A model generated the notes under the pieces. The model made no database searches, had not been told where the DNA came from, and saw nothing but the letters and a program-made list of their open reading frames with translations. From the NCBI GenBank assembly GCA_039621445.1, contig CP154954.1:11133229-11197228 (forward strand): 64,000 nt of DNA, written 5' to 3'. This stretch comes from Euglena gracilis (lineage: Eukaryota; Euglenida; Euglenophyceae; Euglenales). The position numbers were made by a program, and so were the translations under genes. Below, piece after piece: positions 40,843 to 51,183 of the stretch. How positions within the stretch are numbered: position 1 is the stretch's first letter; every line of letters begins with the position of its first letter.

Positions 40843-41652
40843 CTTTGCCCGATTTCCGCTTTGGACCAGGCATTCTGGCCACAGGGATTTCGGACACAGA
40901 CCTGGTCTGTGGAAGGTGCACCCTGGCGCATCCACAGGGGCCCTTTCCGTCGCACAAGGGTCTACTCAAAAAGGGGGGGGGCGGAAAGGAGGGGACCCAA
41001 AAAGCCCAAAACGCGCAAAATTGTTTCACCTATTCTGCGGTGGCTTATGGGTATATAGTATGTTATAGCCCACTGGGGAAAATGGGGCTGGCGGGTTTCC
41101 TTGCCAAGCAAACACATCCACCCAGTTTAGGTGTGCCCAAGGCACTTGGGGTTGGGTCCATGGGCATTCCAGGAAAACCCATGGTGAGGGTATGGAAGGA
41201 GAGGGCCTCCGACCAGTCAAACCTGGGCAGGGCGAATGGCCAGTCAAACCTGACCACGTAAAAGAAAATCCTACTCTACAAAACCAACTGCCGGCGACAG
41301 CATTTGCCCCGGGGGGAAAGTAGAGAGAAGTGGGGGGTTGGTTTAGGCCAAAAAGTTGTGCTGTCTGGCAGCCTTATGGCCTCAAACGGCCGAAAAGAGA
41401 AGAAAGGGAAAGGAAAAGAGGCCGTCGGCCCTGTGCGCTGCGGTTCGCACGCCCGCGAGAGGGGAGAGGGGAGAGGGGTGTGCATGCATGCGCACGGAAT
41501 CCTGCACATGGCAGCATCCCGGTGGGAACTTACTAGCGGCGAATACCGCAAAGGGTGTTCGAAGGGGTTGTTCTGGCGAATACCCACACAGGGTGTCAGG
41601 CGAATACCTGACGAGGGTTCTGAAAGACGCGGCATTGGCGTTTACAGACACC
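40843..41652 (-). other. 3' region of copy IV
   Basis: No gene seen. Conserved with 8445-9088 and loosely with 59960-61060. It contains the CGAATA hairpins (41595-41612 with stem GTCAGG/CCTGAC) and the GAGGGGAGAGGGG purine tract near 41458. Confidence 0.75.
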
Positions 41653-42626
41653 TCACCTGCCTTTATCGGCTGGACGTTCACGCACCTCACGCCAGTATTC
41701 GTGTTGGGGGTCCCCTAATGGGTCCTCAACCAACTCCAGTTGGCGAGGGGAACGCGGCGGAGCTGATTCACTCCGAACGGTGTTGAGCTCCGGATCGTTG
41801 GCATCAAAGGAAGGGGTCTCCCAGTCCTTGATCCAATTATCCGGCAGCTTCTCCCTGGTACGTTCAGCATGATGCTGAAGGTACCGTTGGAGCTGCTCCC
41901 AGAAAATTCTGGGCAACAGCACCGGCCAGATGATGTAATTCATCCGGGGGTGATTCGCAGGCACCTGCGGGGGCATCCCCGGGGTCTGCTTGAAGTTGAT
42001 GTCATACATCCACCTCGCTGTCCGAGCTCTTGCGGTATGGGGCCGTAATACAGCCGCCAACCAACCTCTGAAGTACACCAAATCGTGTTCTTCAGGAGGC
42101 CACAGTGGCAAGGCGTATCCGCCATGCTGACGCTTGGAGAACAGGGGGTAAACCTGTGTCTCCCAGTCACCATCAGTCCAGAGGTAAGGCATTCTTACCT
42201 TGGCGTGTTCCTCGACGGCGAGGCGCATTGCCCCAGCGTCGATCTGGAACTCACGGGCCATTCCCGTGTGGCGGTAGCTTTCTACCTTTCGGAAGTCGGA
42301 GTGCTTCACGCGGCCTTCCACCTGTTTGTACTCCTTCTTCCACTTCTCCAGTGTCTCCCAGTGGTGGGGGACAATGGTGGTGACTGCTCCATCAGCAGTC
42401 TGCACGAACGCCACAGTTCGCCACATACGAGCGCCACACAGTTCGGCACATATGCCCTGTGATGGAACCACGAGGATTGCACCTGCCGCTTGCACACATG
42501 CACAAACGGCTGGTTGTGCCGCACATGGTGGCACACGGTGCACGTCCAGGCAATGGACGTGCCGTGCTGGTAATCCAACACGCAGTCCTCACCAAAGTAC
42601 TGTGCCAGTACTCTGGGTGAGCGCAT
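41653..42626 (-). pseudogene. ORF3 eight-cysteine C-terminal part, copy IV
   Basis: Frames 42626-42306 and 42543-41653. The first has the start of the domain (YFGEDCVLDYQHGTS, WTCTVCHHVRHNQP, HVCKRQV, YVPNCVALVCGE). About 100 bp encoding the last cysteine pair seen in copy II (9833-9934) is deleted near 42410, so the domain is incomplete here. The globular end (IDAGAMRLAVEEHAKVRMPYLW ... ANHPRMNYIIWPVLL) is intact. Confidence 0.75.
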
Positions 42627-42662
42627 ATTCCAGAACGTCCAGGTATGTTCCGGGACATAGTG

Positions 42663-43865
42663 TCAAGGTTCTCCTCGGACGAAGAGGGGCTTAATCCATC
42701 GATTCAGTGACCCTTTCTGGTGCCTAATAGCAGCCAGTTTCTTCGTCCTCTCTTCCACGGTGCCTAGTCTGGTCAGGATATCCTGAGTCCAGAGCTGGGC
42801 ATCCGCAGACACAGGAAGTGAAGCAGGTTCATCCTGCTCCTCATCCGTCGATCCGGCGGAAGACTGGGCCTGTCGACCACGAGCCTTACCTTTCGGCTGG
42901 CCGTACCCGGACGATGCAACGGCCGAATAGTCGTGCATTATCGTAGGGCCTTTCGGCTGTCCGCCAGTCTGACCTCCAGCGCCACCTTTCGGTGGTGGTT
43001 TCCCATCACCGCCTTTGGCAGGGGGCTTACAGGGTGCAGCACCCGGTTTGCCTCCTTTCGGCTTCGCACTCCCAGAATCAGGAGGCGATGCCTGCGGCTT
43101 GCTCCTGGTATCAGGAGCCGGTGGTGCCGGAGTAGAAGCTTGCCGTCTGGGCGAAGCGGGCGTACTGACCGCTGGGTTGCGCATGACGCTCCGAGGGGTC
43201 GGCACATGTTCCGGGGGTTGTTCAGCCGGCCGTCGCCGAGCAGGTTCATCCTGTCCGACGAGGCGTGGCACTGTGGTCGTCACCAGAATCGGTGCTTCCA
43301 CAGGTGCTGGCACTCCCAGAAACTCTGCCATTGTCCTCGGGACGGCAGGGGCCTCGCGCGGTGTCGGTGGTCGTGGGGGTATCTCCTCCACTTCCGTTTC
43401 GACATCCGGTCTAGGAGGTTGATCCTCCACAACCGCTGGCGCAGGTGCTACGGGAGGTTGATCCTCCGCTGTAGCTGGTGCGACAGTTGGCTCTGTCGGC
43501 TGGGGTTCATCCCGTGATGGTGGTTGCACTGCTGCCGGAGATGGGGGTGAGGGAACGCCGACATCCGGCGTCTCCACGACCTCAGCGGCGGAGCTTGATG
43601 CTACGCCTCCACGTCGTGGCGTTAGTGCAGCAGCCACGGCAGTAATGCCGGTGACTACGGCGCCGAGCACACGGCCTCCTAATGAGGTGCGTGCTGTGGG
43701 ACTGGCAGGTTCTTCGAGGTTGTCCTCGACGACCATACCAGTCACCTCGGCTGGAGGCTCAGCCGTTGGAACAGGCGTAGCAGCCACAGGTATATCCCCT
43801 GTGGGTGCTCCGTCTGGTCTAGGCTGTGCCGGAGCAGGCAGAGCAGCGTAGAGGATATCCTCCAC
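42663..43865 (-). CDS. ORF3 Pro/Ala-rich middle, copy IV
   Basis: 400 codons, mostly Pro, Ala, Glu, Val and Thr, with EDQPP and DEP motifs at hairpin positions, the LGGRVLGAVVTGITAVAAAL segment and Lys-Gly-rich blocks near residues 275-330. It ends with the conserved RWIKPLFVRGEP, where a stop replaces the reading that continues to FHYVPEHTW in copy II. Predicted disordered. Linked to 43882-47133 by a frameshift. Confidence 0.7.
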   Translation of the reverse strand: MEDILYAALPAPAQPRPDGAPTGDIPVAATPVPTAEPPAEVTGMVVEDNLEEPASPTARTSLGGRVLGAVVTGITAVAAALTPRRGGVASSSAAEVVETPDVGVPSPPSPAAVQPPSRDEPQPTEPTVAPATAEDQPPVAPAPAVVEDQPPRPDVETEVEEIPPRPPTPREAPAVPRTMAEFLGVPAPVEAPILVTTTVPRLVGQDEPARRRPAEQPPEHVPTPRSVMRNPAVSTPASPRRQASTPAPPAPDTRSKPQASPPDSGSAKPKGGKPGAAPCKPPAKGGDGKPPPKGGAGGQTGGQPKGPTIMHDYSAVASSGYGQPKGKARGRQAQSSAGSTDEEQDEPASLPVSADAQLWTQDILTRLGTVEERTKKLAAIRHQKGSLNRWIKPLFVRGEP

Positions 43866-43881
43866 GTTCTCACCTTCCTCC

Positions 43882-46800
43882 TCAGGAAGTTCCTGGTCTC
43901 CACCTACCGGTGGACAGACGGAAGCCGCCGCGGGATCCGGTGAAACCGATCGTTCCCCTGCCGCTCGCGGGGCAGAGACGAAGGATACAGCCGTTCCTGT
44001 CGGAGACGGCGGCGCTGCCTCCAGGATAGTGACGGAGGGGCTGCGTTCGCGTCCCTCCCGCCGCGGAATCGCGGTGGTGAAGCGACTGAAGCCTCACGTC
44101 TCCTTCGCGCCAGAGGTTCATCCTCCGGGGCGATGAAGGCGCGCAGATCCTCGGGCGAACGAGGATCGTCGGGGTGCAATCGGCATCCCTGGTCATCCGC
44201 CAGCCTGTAAAAGGCCAGCGTGTTGGGCCAGGGTGGCGGCCATGATGGCTGCACCCAGGCGTTGGAAGGCCTGTTCGCGCCCAGGAAGCCGCGATAACTC
44301 GTGTCTTCCCAGACCTCGAAAAAGCCTTCCTCGAATTCCTGAACGCCGAACTCGAACCCAGAACACCGCGGTAACGCGTGTTTTCCCAGACGTTGAAAAC
44401 GCCCTCCTCGAACTCCTGAACGCATGCCAGAATCGGCATACGCTGTTCGAGGATGGCCTGCGGGTGACACATCAGCGGAAGGAATCCTACCCGGTCGAGG
44501 GTTCCACCAAACTGTCGCCGCAAATGTTCCTCCATGCTGATATCAGCCAGGTGCCAGTTGGGGCGCAGGTGGCCGAGATTCCGACGACGAGGACCCTCGA
44601 CGGCGTCACCGTAATCCGGTGGCAGGCTTTCCAAACCGGGCCTATCGTCCTGGGGGTCACGGAGATGTATATACACCTCCATGACATAGGTGGTCCAGGC
44701 TCGCCACCAGAACTGCTGCAGCATAAAAATACGCTGCTTGTGGACGCGGCGACTTTTGCCCTGGACGTCCGGGGCGTCGCGGCACACATGCATAAGCATG
44801 CGGCGTCCCATCTCCAGGCCCGGGTTATCCCGAGGCGGTAGAGGACTTCCGCGCACGCCGAATCCCCAGAAGTCGACAGGAAATTCCTGCCGGCAGTACT
44901 TACAGCAGAGGTCATACCTCTGCGGGTAAGCCAGGGAAACGCGCTTAACGCGGAAGGTGGAGCCGTAATGGCTCACCAGCCACACCTGGAGGTTGTTGCA
45001 CCACAACACCTCGATCAGGCGTTCGATGTCGGGGTGTAGTGGGTAGAAGTCCCACTGCACGCCGAGGGGTCCGACTGTATGAATACAGTCGAAGATTGCC
45101 TTTAGCCTTCGGGCCAACACACGCTGGTCCCGAAATCCCAACTGGTGCAGGTAACTGCGACCAGTGGAATCGCTGAAGAGACCCCAGTTCTGGCAGGGGT
45201 ATCCCAGCCAAAACCAGAGCTGCCAGAAACCTGGCTGGGCATCCAGCAAAGGTCTGCCACCCTCACTTTCGAAGGCGTACAGATCTATTCCGTAATGGAA
45301 TAGTCTGACTCGGTTCTCGGTGTGGCGTAATACCACATCGATGACTGCTTGTGGAGGAGTGACAGGGCGGTTTCCTGCAACATGGTAATCATGCTGCATT
45401 CGCCAGCCTTCGTCCTCCAGCTCCTCCTTGAACCTGAGCATATGCTCAAAGTCCGAGAGGACTTCTGCTGGTTCCTCTTCTTCCTCACGTGCTGTTCCCT
45501 TACCTTTACCCTCACCCTTCCCTTTGCCGGCCACGCCTTTGCCTTCTCCCTTGCCTTTGCCCTCGGCCTTGCCTGTGTCCTTTCCCGTCTGGCGAATACC
45601 AGAGGGTCGGGCGCTCGGTGCCGCAGGAGTCGGTTCGGTTCCTTCCCATTCCATCTCTGGGGAGGGACCTGGCCACTCCGCTGCACGTCGTGGTGATGGC
45701 GTGGCTGGGCGTTGGCTAGGAGTCTGGCATGGGCTTGGCTTCGACGCAGGTGGTCGCGGCTCCTTCCATACCGGAGGGATCGGCGGTGGCATTGCGGAAA
45801 CAGGACGGCTCATCGCCACCTGTGCCTCTGCCGGTGGTCGTCCAGCCGGGGTATCCTGGCTGGGTTCCACTTGCATCGCCACACCGCCTTCCGCGTCCCG
45901 TGGGCTGGGTCGCCTGGGTTGTGGGGTAATGTTCTCCGTAGTCCTGTCGCGCTTCAGGGTGGCAGGTAATACTGCCACACCTGCCGGGGGCTCACCGGGT
46001 AATACCGTGGTTGCCACCCGCAGCTGCGGCTGGTACGGATGGTATGGGGTGTATCCACGGCGCTGAAGGGCAGCCAGAGAGGAGTAATACCTCGACCGGT
46101 GCTCTTTAGACACGAATACTGGCTCCTGCAGGAAGTGCCCAGCAAGCTCATCCTGCTCGGTTTCCGGAGGTGCCATGTGATAGTAGGGAGTCTCCTGCCG
46201 ACGGGGGATATCCCCAGTTTGGACAGGAGCGGCACTGGGTGGTCGGCCTGCCACACAGTGGGGAGGTTCATCCTCCACCACTATGGGCTCCGCCTGCCGC
46301 CGTGGCTCAACGCCAGGGACAGGGGCGACCGGTGATGCCTGTGGCATCCAGTGCAAGAACATGTGTTGGACGTATGCCTCAGGGGGCACGTCCGACTGTC
46401 CGGCTGGGAGCACGCGTGCGCCGCGCGGGTAATCCGCGTGCGTCGCGTACTGCGAGACAAATTGCTCCGCTGGCGGCTCGCGCGGCGACATTCGCTGCGG
46501 CGAGGGCGGGCGAGCAAAAATTGTTGTCATCCCAGGTGGGACATGCACAGCCTCACCTACCGGTGGGGGCGTGTGCTCACGCAAATGCACGGTGTGGGAT
46601 CCCACCGGCGTCTGCGTTTGCAGCATGGGCGGCACATACACACCCAGATCCATCATGGTCTCACCGGGTTCGAATCTGGAATCGGATGCCGACGAGAAAT
46701 ACCGTCTCCCCGTCATCAGGGCTTGACCACAGGGACACCACTGAGCCACAGGCGTGTTGGCTACCACCAACAACTGAGCACAGTATGCATCCCAAAGGGC

Positions 46801-47133
46801 TTGCATGAACGGCTCCGTTGGGGGGTGTGCGCACGTACGCATCGCCCGCTCCAACGTCTCCGTAGTGCGGAAGATCATCTCTCCTGCATACGGGTGCAGG
46901 CGCGATCTGCGTTGCGCTGGTGGCTGAGGTGCCGGCCGCTGGACGGCAGATGGATCTGGTACCGCATATGTGGACCGGCTGCTGGTTGCCGCGGCGAATA
47001 CCGGAGCTGAAACCCTCTCAGCATGTGGGGCACCCGGAATCGGGGCCTCAGCATACTGAGGGTACTGGGGGTATGGCGCGCAGGAAGGCTGCGGCCATGG
47101 TGGACCTGGTCCAGGTCCGCGCCCAGGCAGCAT
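43882..47133 (-). CDS. ORF3 N-terminal two thirds, copy IV (1083 codons)
   Basis: Best-preserved ORF3. Pro/Ala/Gln-rich start, an N-terminal block with CPCGQ near residue 130, long Pro-rich spacers, a Lys-Gly-Glu repeat at about 515-545, then a globular part (FWQLWFWLGYPCQNWG, LHPDIERLIEVLWCNNLQVW, a CCKYC cysteine cluster near 743 and HVCRDAPDVQ near 780). After about residue 900 a 77-bp tandem duplication puts it out of frame; the true continuation is the frame 44470-43904. No signal peptide or membrane segment, no known family. Its place after the chromodomain is where env lies in some Ty3/gypsy elements. Confidence 0.75.
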   Translation of the reverse strand: MLPGRGPGPGPPWPQPSCAPYPQYPQYAEAPIPGAPHAERVSAPVFAAATSSRSTYAVPDPSAVQRPAPQPPAQRRSRLHPYAGEMIFRTTETLERAMRTCAHPPTEPFMQALWDAYCAQLLVVANTPVAQWCPCGQALMTGRRYFSSASDSRFEPGETMMDLGVYVPPMLQTQTPVGSHTVHLREHTPPPVGEAVHVPPGMTTIFARPPSPQRMSPREPPAEQFVSQYATHADYPRGARVLPAGQSDVPPEAYVQHMFLHWMPQASPVAPVPGVEPRRQAEPIVVEDEPPHCVAGRPPSAAPVQTGDIPRRQETPYYHMAPPETEQDELAGHFLQEPVFVSKEHRSRYYSSLAALQRRGYTPYHPYQPQLRVATTVLPGEPPAGVAVLPATLKRDRTTENITPQPRRPSPRDAEGGVAMQVEPSQDTPAGRPPAEAQVAMSRPVSAMPPPIPPVWKEPRPPASKPSPCQTPSQRPATPSPRRAAEWPGPSPEMEWEGTEPTPAAPSARPSGIRQTGKDTGKAEGKGKGEGKGVAGKGKGEGKGKGTAREEEEEPAEVLSDFEHMLRFKEELEDEGWRMQHDYHVAGNRPVTPPQAVIDVVLRHTENRVRLFHYGIDLYAFESEGGRPLLDAQPGFWQLWFWLGYPCQNWGLFSDSTGRSYLHQLGFRDQRVLARRLKAIFDCIHTVGPLGVQWDFYPLHPDIERLIEVLWCNNLQVWLVSHYGSTFRVKRVSLAYPQRYDLCCKYCRQEFPVDFWGFGVRGSPLPPRDNPGLEMGRRMLMHVCRDAPDVQGKSRRVHKQRIFMLQQFWWRAWTTYVMEVYIHLRDPQDDRPGLESLPPDYGDAVEGPRRRNLGHLRPNWHLADISMEEHLRRQFGGTLDRVGFLPLMCHPQAILEQRMPILACVQEFEEGVFNVWENTRYRGVLGSSSAFRNSRKAFSRSGKTRVIAASWARTGLPTPGCSHHGRHPGPTRWPFTGWRMTRDADCTPTILVRPRICAPSSPRRMNLWREGDVRLQSLHHRDSAAGGTRTQPLRHYPGGSAAVSDRNGCILRLCPASGRGTIGFTGSRGGFRLSTGRWRPGTS
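44280..44423 (-). repeat. 77-bp tandem duplication in ORF3, copy IV
   Basis: Two diverged 67-bp copies (44280-44346, 44357-44423), both running CCCAG ... CTGAACGC. Copies I and II have one. Seventy-seven is not a multiple of three, so ORF3 is shifted. Confidence 0.8.
45588..45603. repeat. Mini-hairpin TCTGG-CGAATA-CCAGA
   Basis: Five-base perfect stem. Copies I and II keep the stem but have loop GGAATA. Confidence 0.8.
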
Positions 47134-47350
47134 GATGCTACCCGAACGACGACGACAACTAAGGGTACCCTTGTTGTCAGTCGCTTTGAGTGCTGGTGCA
47201 CTGAAAAAGGAAGGCTTTTATCTTAATCAAAACTCTGCGAGAAAAATAGAGAAATAAGGAAGTGCAGGGGGGGTATAAACGCGAAACATTCACATAAAAC
47301 ACACACATTCTCCAAAACGAAATCGTTTCAGAAAGTGTTTATGTTTATGT
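47134..47350 (-). other. Spacer between chromodomain and ORF3, copy IV
   Basis: No gene. Contains a short duplication around the chromodomain end (CAGAAAGTGTTTATG at about 47328 and 47365) and GGGGGGGTATAAACGCG near 47268, the latter also present in copies I and II. Confidence 0.5.
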
Positions 47351-47743
47351 CTATTTTGTTGCGCAGAAAGTGTTTATGTTATTGCGCTTGTTCCACAGCT
47401 TCCAATCCTGCTGGATATATCCAACAAAACTGGATGCTGGCTCCCAAGTGTCCTCCTCTGGCCCATACCCTTTCCAGCGAACTTTCCAGTAGTGCACACC
47501 CCTGTCGAGCTTGTGGTCTATTATCCTATCGACCACAAAGTCGTCCGTTTCAGGTAATCTGGAACGGGGCTTGAAATACAGGCAGGGGATAGCTTTTCCG
47601 TCTGGGGGGCTTAGGTACGGTTTGAAGTCGTCCATATGTGTTGAAGTTTTGTAAAAACGATTTCCGTCTGTTGGAATGAGTTTCTGTGATACGTGATTGG
47701 ACTGCAGAGCGGAGTGATTCCACTTCTGCAAACCACGTTTCAC
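47351..47743 (-). CDS. Chromodomain tail of the integrase, copy IV
   Basis: 130 codons with DDFVVDRIIDHKLDRG and WKGYGPEEDTWEP, as in copies I and II. The GPY/F module is missing upstream (SFLQNF runs directly into the chromodomain linker), and the fusion shifts the frame. Confidence 0.85.
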   Translation of the reverse strand: MKRGLQKWNHSALQSNHVSQKLIPTDGNRFYKTSTHMDDFKPYLSPPDGKAIPCLYFKPRSRLPETDDFVVDRIIDHKLDRGVHYWKVRWKGYGPEEDTWEPASSFVGYIQQDWKLWNKRNNINTFCATK

Positions 47744-48376
47744 AGCTGACGCTACTTCGGGCGGGTCTCTCCGAGGGGATATCCCCTATGGCCGGAGGGT
47801 CTCGTCCGAAAACAATTTTGTACGGTGAGTGTGGTAATACCAACCCTGGCAAGGTATTGATGTAAAATAAACACCAATGAAGAACGGATAACCAATTCTT
47901 ACCCGAGTCAGCCAGTGAAAGGCGAAGCATATTGACAACGGATTTCACGGCTGCCTCGGCTCTACCATTGCCTTTCGGGCGGTATATAATGGAAAAATGC
48001 TGCTCAATGCCGAGTAAACCGCACAAAGTTGTGAAAAATCGCGACGAGATCAAGTGATCTTGATCACTCACGATTTCGTGCGGTAAACCCATTAAGCAGA
48101 CAATTTTTCCAGGAATATGGATGCCAAAATTTGGGCTGTCAACCCTGCTTTCCGGCATGGAATGGCTACAATGTACCCACTCAGCCGACAGACGACAACA
48201 AAAACGTAATTGTAAATTTTGTCATCTGATCCTTTGCAAGGTTCAAGTTCGATAAAATCCATGCAGAGGGACGTAAAAATGTCTGGTGGTACGGGGAAAA
48301 CGTCCATCGTACCAGGGGGGGTACCTCTGCGCGGTTTTACAGCTTGACAAATTTGGCACCGTTGCGAAATTCGCAA
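47550..48376 (-). pseudogene. Integrase core, copy IV (frameshifted)
   Basis: Frames 48376-48092 (CQICQ, MDFIELEPC) and 48158-47550 (VSDQDHL, GNGRAEAAVKS, PYKIVFGRDPPAIGD). All three catalytic residues are visible; a break lies near 48120. Confidence 0.85.
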
Positions 48377-48415
48377 ACAGCGCGAATATAATTCTTTTTT
48401 ACTCAGGGTTGTGCA

Positions 48416-48640
48416 TTATCTGCGACCCACTAGTGAAAGAAGTTTGGGGGCCCCAGGGTGACCATGGTTGTGATACCTCAAAATCACATCATCAACCAGG
48501 TCTTGGGGTATACAATATTTATAACCAGAAACATTCCGGAAAATAAGCCGCAATGGTGATAGAGAGTAATTCTCTATGGATTCACCATTACTACGTCTAT
48601 TCACAATGGTACTATATATAGGGTCACGCGAATAACCCAT
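48416..48640 (-). pseudogene. Integrase zinc-binding domain start, copy IV
   Basis: Frame with SPLRLIFRNVSGYKYCIPQDLVDDVILRYHNHGHPG: the two His of the HHCC set. A one-base change near 48620 separates it from RNase H, and a stop at 48416 from the CxxC part. Confidence 0.8.
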
Positions 48641-50898
48641 TCGCGGAAAAATAGGGGGGTATGAGTTTCCGTACGCGTAATGCGACGGGGTGCGGCAGTG
48701 CGTCCACGCCGGCGCCTTCCACGCAATGGTGAAATGGCGATGCTGCGATATACACGGGAAACGGGTAGTGAATCGAGCATATTGTCCGCAGTGTCGGATC
48801 GACGTGCGAACTGGTCAGCCTCATGGCTGCCATGAAAAGTCGCATCACCCTCATCCGGGTTCCAAGGATAATTCCAGGGGGCTCGGCTGAGAGGATCCGC
48901 AACGTTTTGCGTGTGACCTGGGGTATAGATAACCACCAGGTGAAACTGGCTCAAGAACTCATGCCAGCGGCATCTTCTGCCAACTGATGACATGGCCTTG
49001 TTTAGGTCCTCGGTATACCAGTGTTGAAGGCTCTCATGATCCGTCAACACGCGTATCTGGACCAAGCTGCTGGCTATCCAGCTGCGGAATGTCTGGAGAA
49101 TAAGCACAATGGCATATGTCTCCTTTTCGCGAATGCTCCATTTAACCTGTCCTTTCCCGTTGTCGCCCTGCAGCTTCCTGCTGAAGACAGCCACAGGTCG
49201 GAGTTCATTCGCCGCATTATGCGGGCTAAGAACCCCGCCAACTGCGTAATCGCTGCTGTCGACTTCCAGGACATACGGTTTATATGGTTCCGCGATATCG
49301 AGAACCACGTTCTCGAGCAGCAAGTTCTTGATTTTATTCAAGGCCTCGCGCATTTGGTCATCCCAAATGACTTTTGCGTTATCGGGTGTCCGATTTTTGA
49401 GTTGTCGGGTTAGGGGTATCGCGATTTTCGCGAAATCTTTCATATAAACCGCGTAATATTGGGCTAATCCCAAAAATCCCTTTAAATGCGTTAAGGTCTT
49501 AATGACCACAGGAGTCCATTTCTTAATGGCATCCATCTTACTGGGTGCGGCTTTACGCTGCCCGTTGCTCAGGATGTGTCCGCAAAACTTAATAATTTTG
49601 CGAAACAGGTGCATTTTGGAACCCTTCACAAAAAGCACATGCTTTTGGAACGCGGATAACAGCGCCCGCACATCGCGATAATGCGGTTCGAGGATATCCT
49701 CGCCCGATTTCGCGGATGGTGGTTGGGATCCCACCAGTACATCATCGATGTACACCAGAGCAAACGGTAAAACGCGCAAAACCCACTCTATCATGCGTTG
49801 AAACATGGCTGGGCCATTCTTATCACCCATGGGGAGTACCATCCATTGGTACACACCCTTGGATGTCACAAATGCCGTGTACGGTTGCGAATCAGGATGC
49901 AAATGCATCTGATGGAAACCGTCTTCCAGATCAAAGATTGACCACAACCGGTTATCCGATTGTCTGGTGATCAAATCCTCGATCAGCGGTAACGGGGAGG
50001 GGTCATCCCTCGTTTGGAAGTTCAGGTACCGGTAATCCAGCACTAGTCTCCACTTCTTCTGACCAGACTGGTCAGCAGGTTTGGGCACCACAAAATCCTG
50101 TGATGTCCATTCGCTCTTGGAAGGGATAACCCACTTCCGCTGGATGAGCTTCTCAATCATCTCTTTCAGAGCTTGCTCGCGTTCACCTGAACAACGGAAG
50201 AATTTCCGGTGCATGGGTTTAGCGCCATCCTTGAGCTCGATTTTGCAAACACCGAACGGACCGCGAATCGCGGGGTCGATGTCGCAGGCGTATACTGGGT
50301 TATCCAGTACACCATGAAATTCGCGAGTAATTCGCGAACAGTAGTCAGCAGACTTGGGGTGTTGGTCCGCACTCTCAACGACCGCAGAAATCTGCGTTGA
50401 GGGTGTGGCATCCCAATTGGTACCAAGGTATCTTGGCACACACACATCGGATATTCCGAGTGCGTCGAAGAAACAAATGCGAAAAATGATTTGTTTAACA
50501 GGTGGTAATAATATACCACAAAAGTCCTCGAATAGTGGTACATCAGCGGGTAAATCCCACGAATGAAAACACACAGAGGATAGTTGGTGAAACCAATCTG
50601 CATTCGGACTGACAGGTATGAGGGGAGCTCGCCGCGTTTCATCGCGGGGGATTTTCTCCACCACATCCGGGATAAGTTTTGGGGGAGGGTGCATCCAGAG
50701 GACCGTATCACCCCAAAATTTTAGAAACACGTTGGAATGTCGCGACCAATATCGTGACAAGCGCGCATGCGCTTTTGATGAAAACGCATCAATTTCCAAC
50801 GACAAATCGAAGGAATCGGCCAAAACCGCCATTTTGGAGGACGATCCCTCCAAAATACGGTATTGACCAAAATTAAATGCGTTCCATACACGCATCAC
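48601..50898 (-). CDS. Methyltransferase-like domain, RT and RNase H, copy IV
   Basis: 765 codons, the best pol frame in the window. Residues about 30-128 are the methyltransferase-like domain (LEIDAFSSKAH, LWMHPPPKLI, WDLPADVPLFEDF). RT spans about 225-500: FFRCSGEREQAL, SEWTSQDFVVPK, motif A FDLEDGFHQ (Asp 323), catalytic YIDD at 383-386, thumb FLGLAQYYA. RNase H spans about 540-670 with EVDSSD, REKETY, LTDHES and NVADPLSR. All catalytic acids of RT and RNase H are kept. It ends in a frameshift before the integrase. Confidence 0.9.
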   Translation of the reverse strand: MMRVWNAFNFGQYRILEGSSSKMAVLADSFDLSLEIDAFSSKAHARLSRYWSRHSNVFLKFWGDTVLWMHPPPKLIPDVVEKIPRDETRRAPLIPVSPNADWFHQLSSVCFHSWDLPADVPLFEDFCGILLPPVKQIIFRICFFDALGISDVCVPRYLGTNWDATPSTQISAVVESADQHPKSADYCSRITREFHGVLDNPVYACDIDPAIRGPFGVCKIELKDGAKPMHRKFFRCSGEREQALKEMIEKLIQRKWVIPSKSEWTSQDFVVPKPADQSGQKKWRLVLDYRYLNFQTRDDPSPLPLIEDLITRQSDNRLWSIFDLEDGFHQMHLHPDSQPYTAFVTSKGVYQWMVLPMGDKNGPAMFQRMIEWVLRVLPFALVYIDDVLVGSQPPSAKSGEDILEPHYRDVRALLSAFQKHVLFVKGSKMHLFRKIIKFCGHILSNGQRKAAPSKMDAIKKWTPVVIKTLTHLKGFLGLAQYYAVYMKDFAKIAIPLTRQLKNRTPDNAKVIWDDQMREALNKIKNLLLENVVLDIAEPYKPYVLEVDSSDYAVGGVLSPHNAANELRPVAVFSRKLQGDNGKGQVKWSIREKETYAIVLILQTFRSWIASSLVQIRVLTDHESLQHWYTEDLNKAMSSVGRRCRWHEFLSQFHLVVIYTPGHTQNVADPLSRAPWNYPWNPDEGDATFHGSHEADQFARRSDTADNMLDSLPVSRVYRSIAISPLRGRRRRGRTAAPRRITRTETHTPLFFREWVIRVTLYIVPL

Positions 50899-51183
50899 GT
50901 ACGTGTCGACCTGGTTCGTGGCAATTCAGGGATCCGCAAACATAAGTCAAGGGTGTGTTATCCACACTCCCTAGGGGCATTCCCAAGGGTTGATGGGTTG
51001 GATGGGTTAATACCCAGTCCGTATCATGCGAGATGGAGGTGGGGGAGGTGTGTGACACGGATTTCGCGGTCCCAAACAACAAGGCAATACCTCGTTGTTG
51101 GAGCACTTGATGTACGGTCGCACATTGCGATCCGCAACCAAGTGTATGGTTACGCGAAATCGGGATTAGTGTTGGTGTTTGGA
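50899..51183 (-). other. Spacer between protease linker and pol frame, copy IV
   Basis: Mostly coding in copy II frame terms (end of linker, DTYAMRVWNA), here frame-broken. A short piece near 50931 is missing relative to copy II (23881-23898). Confidence 0.5.
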
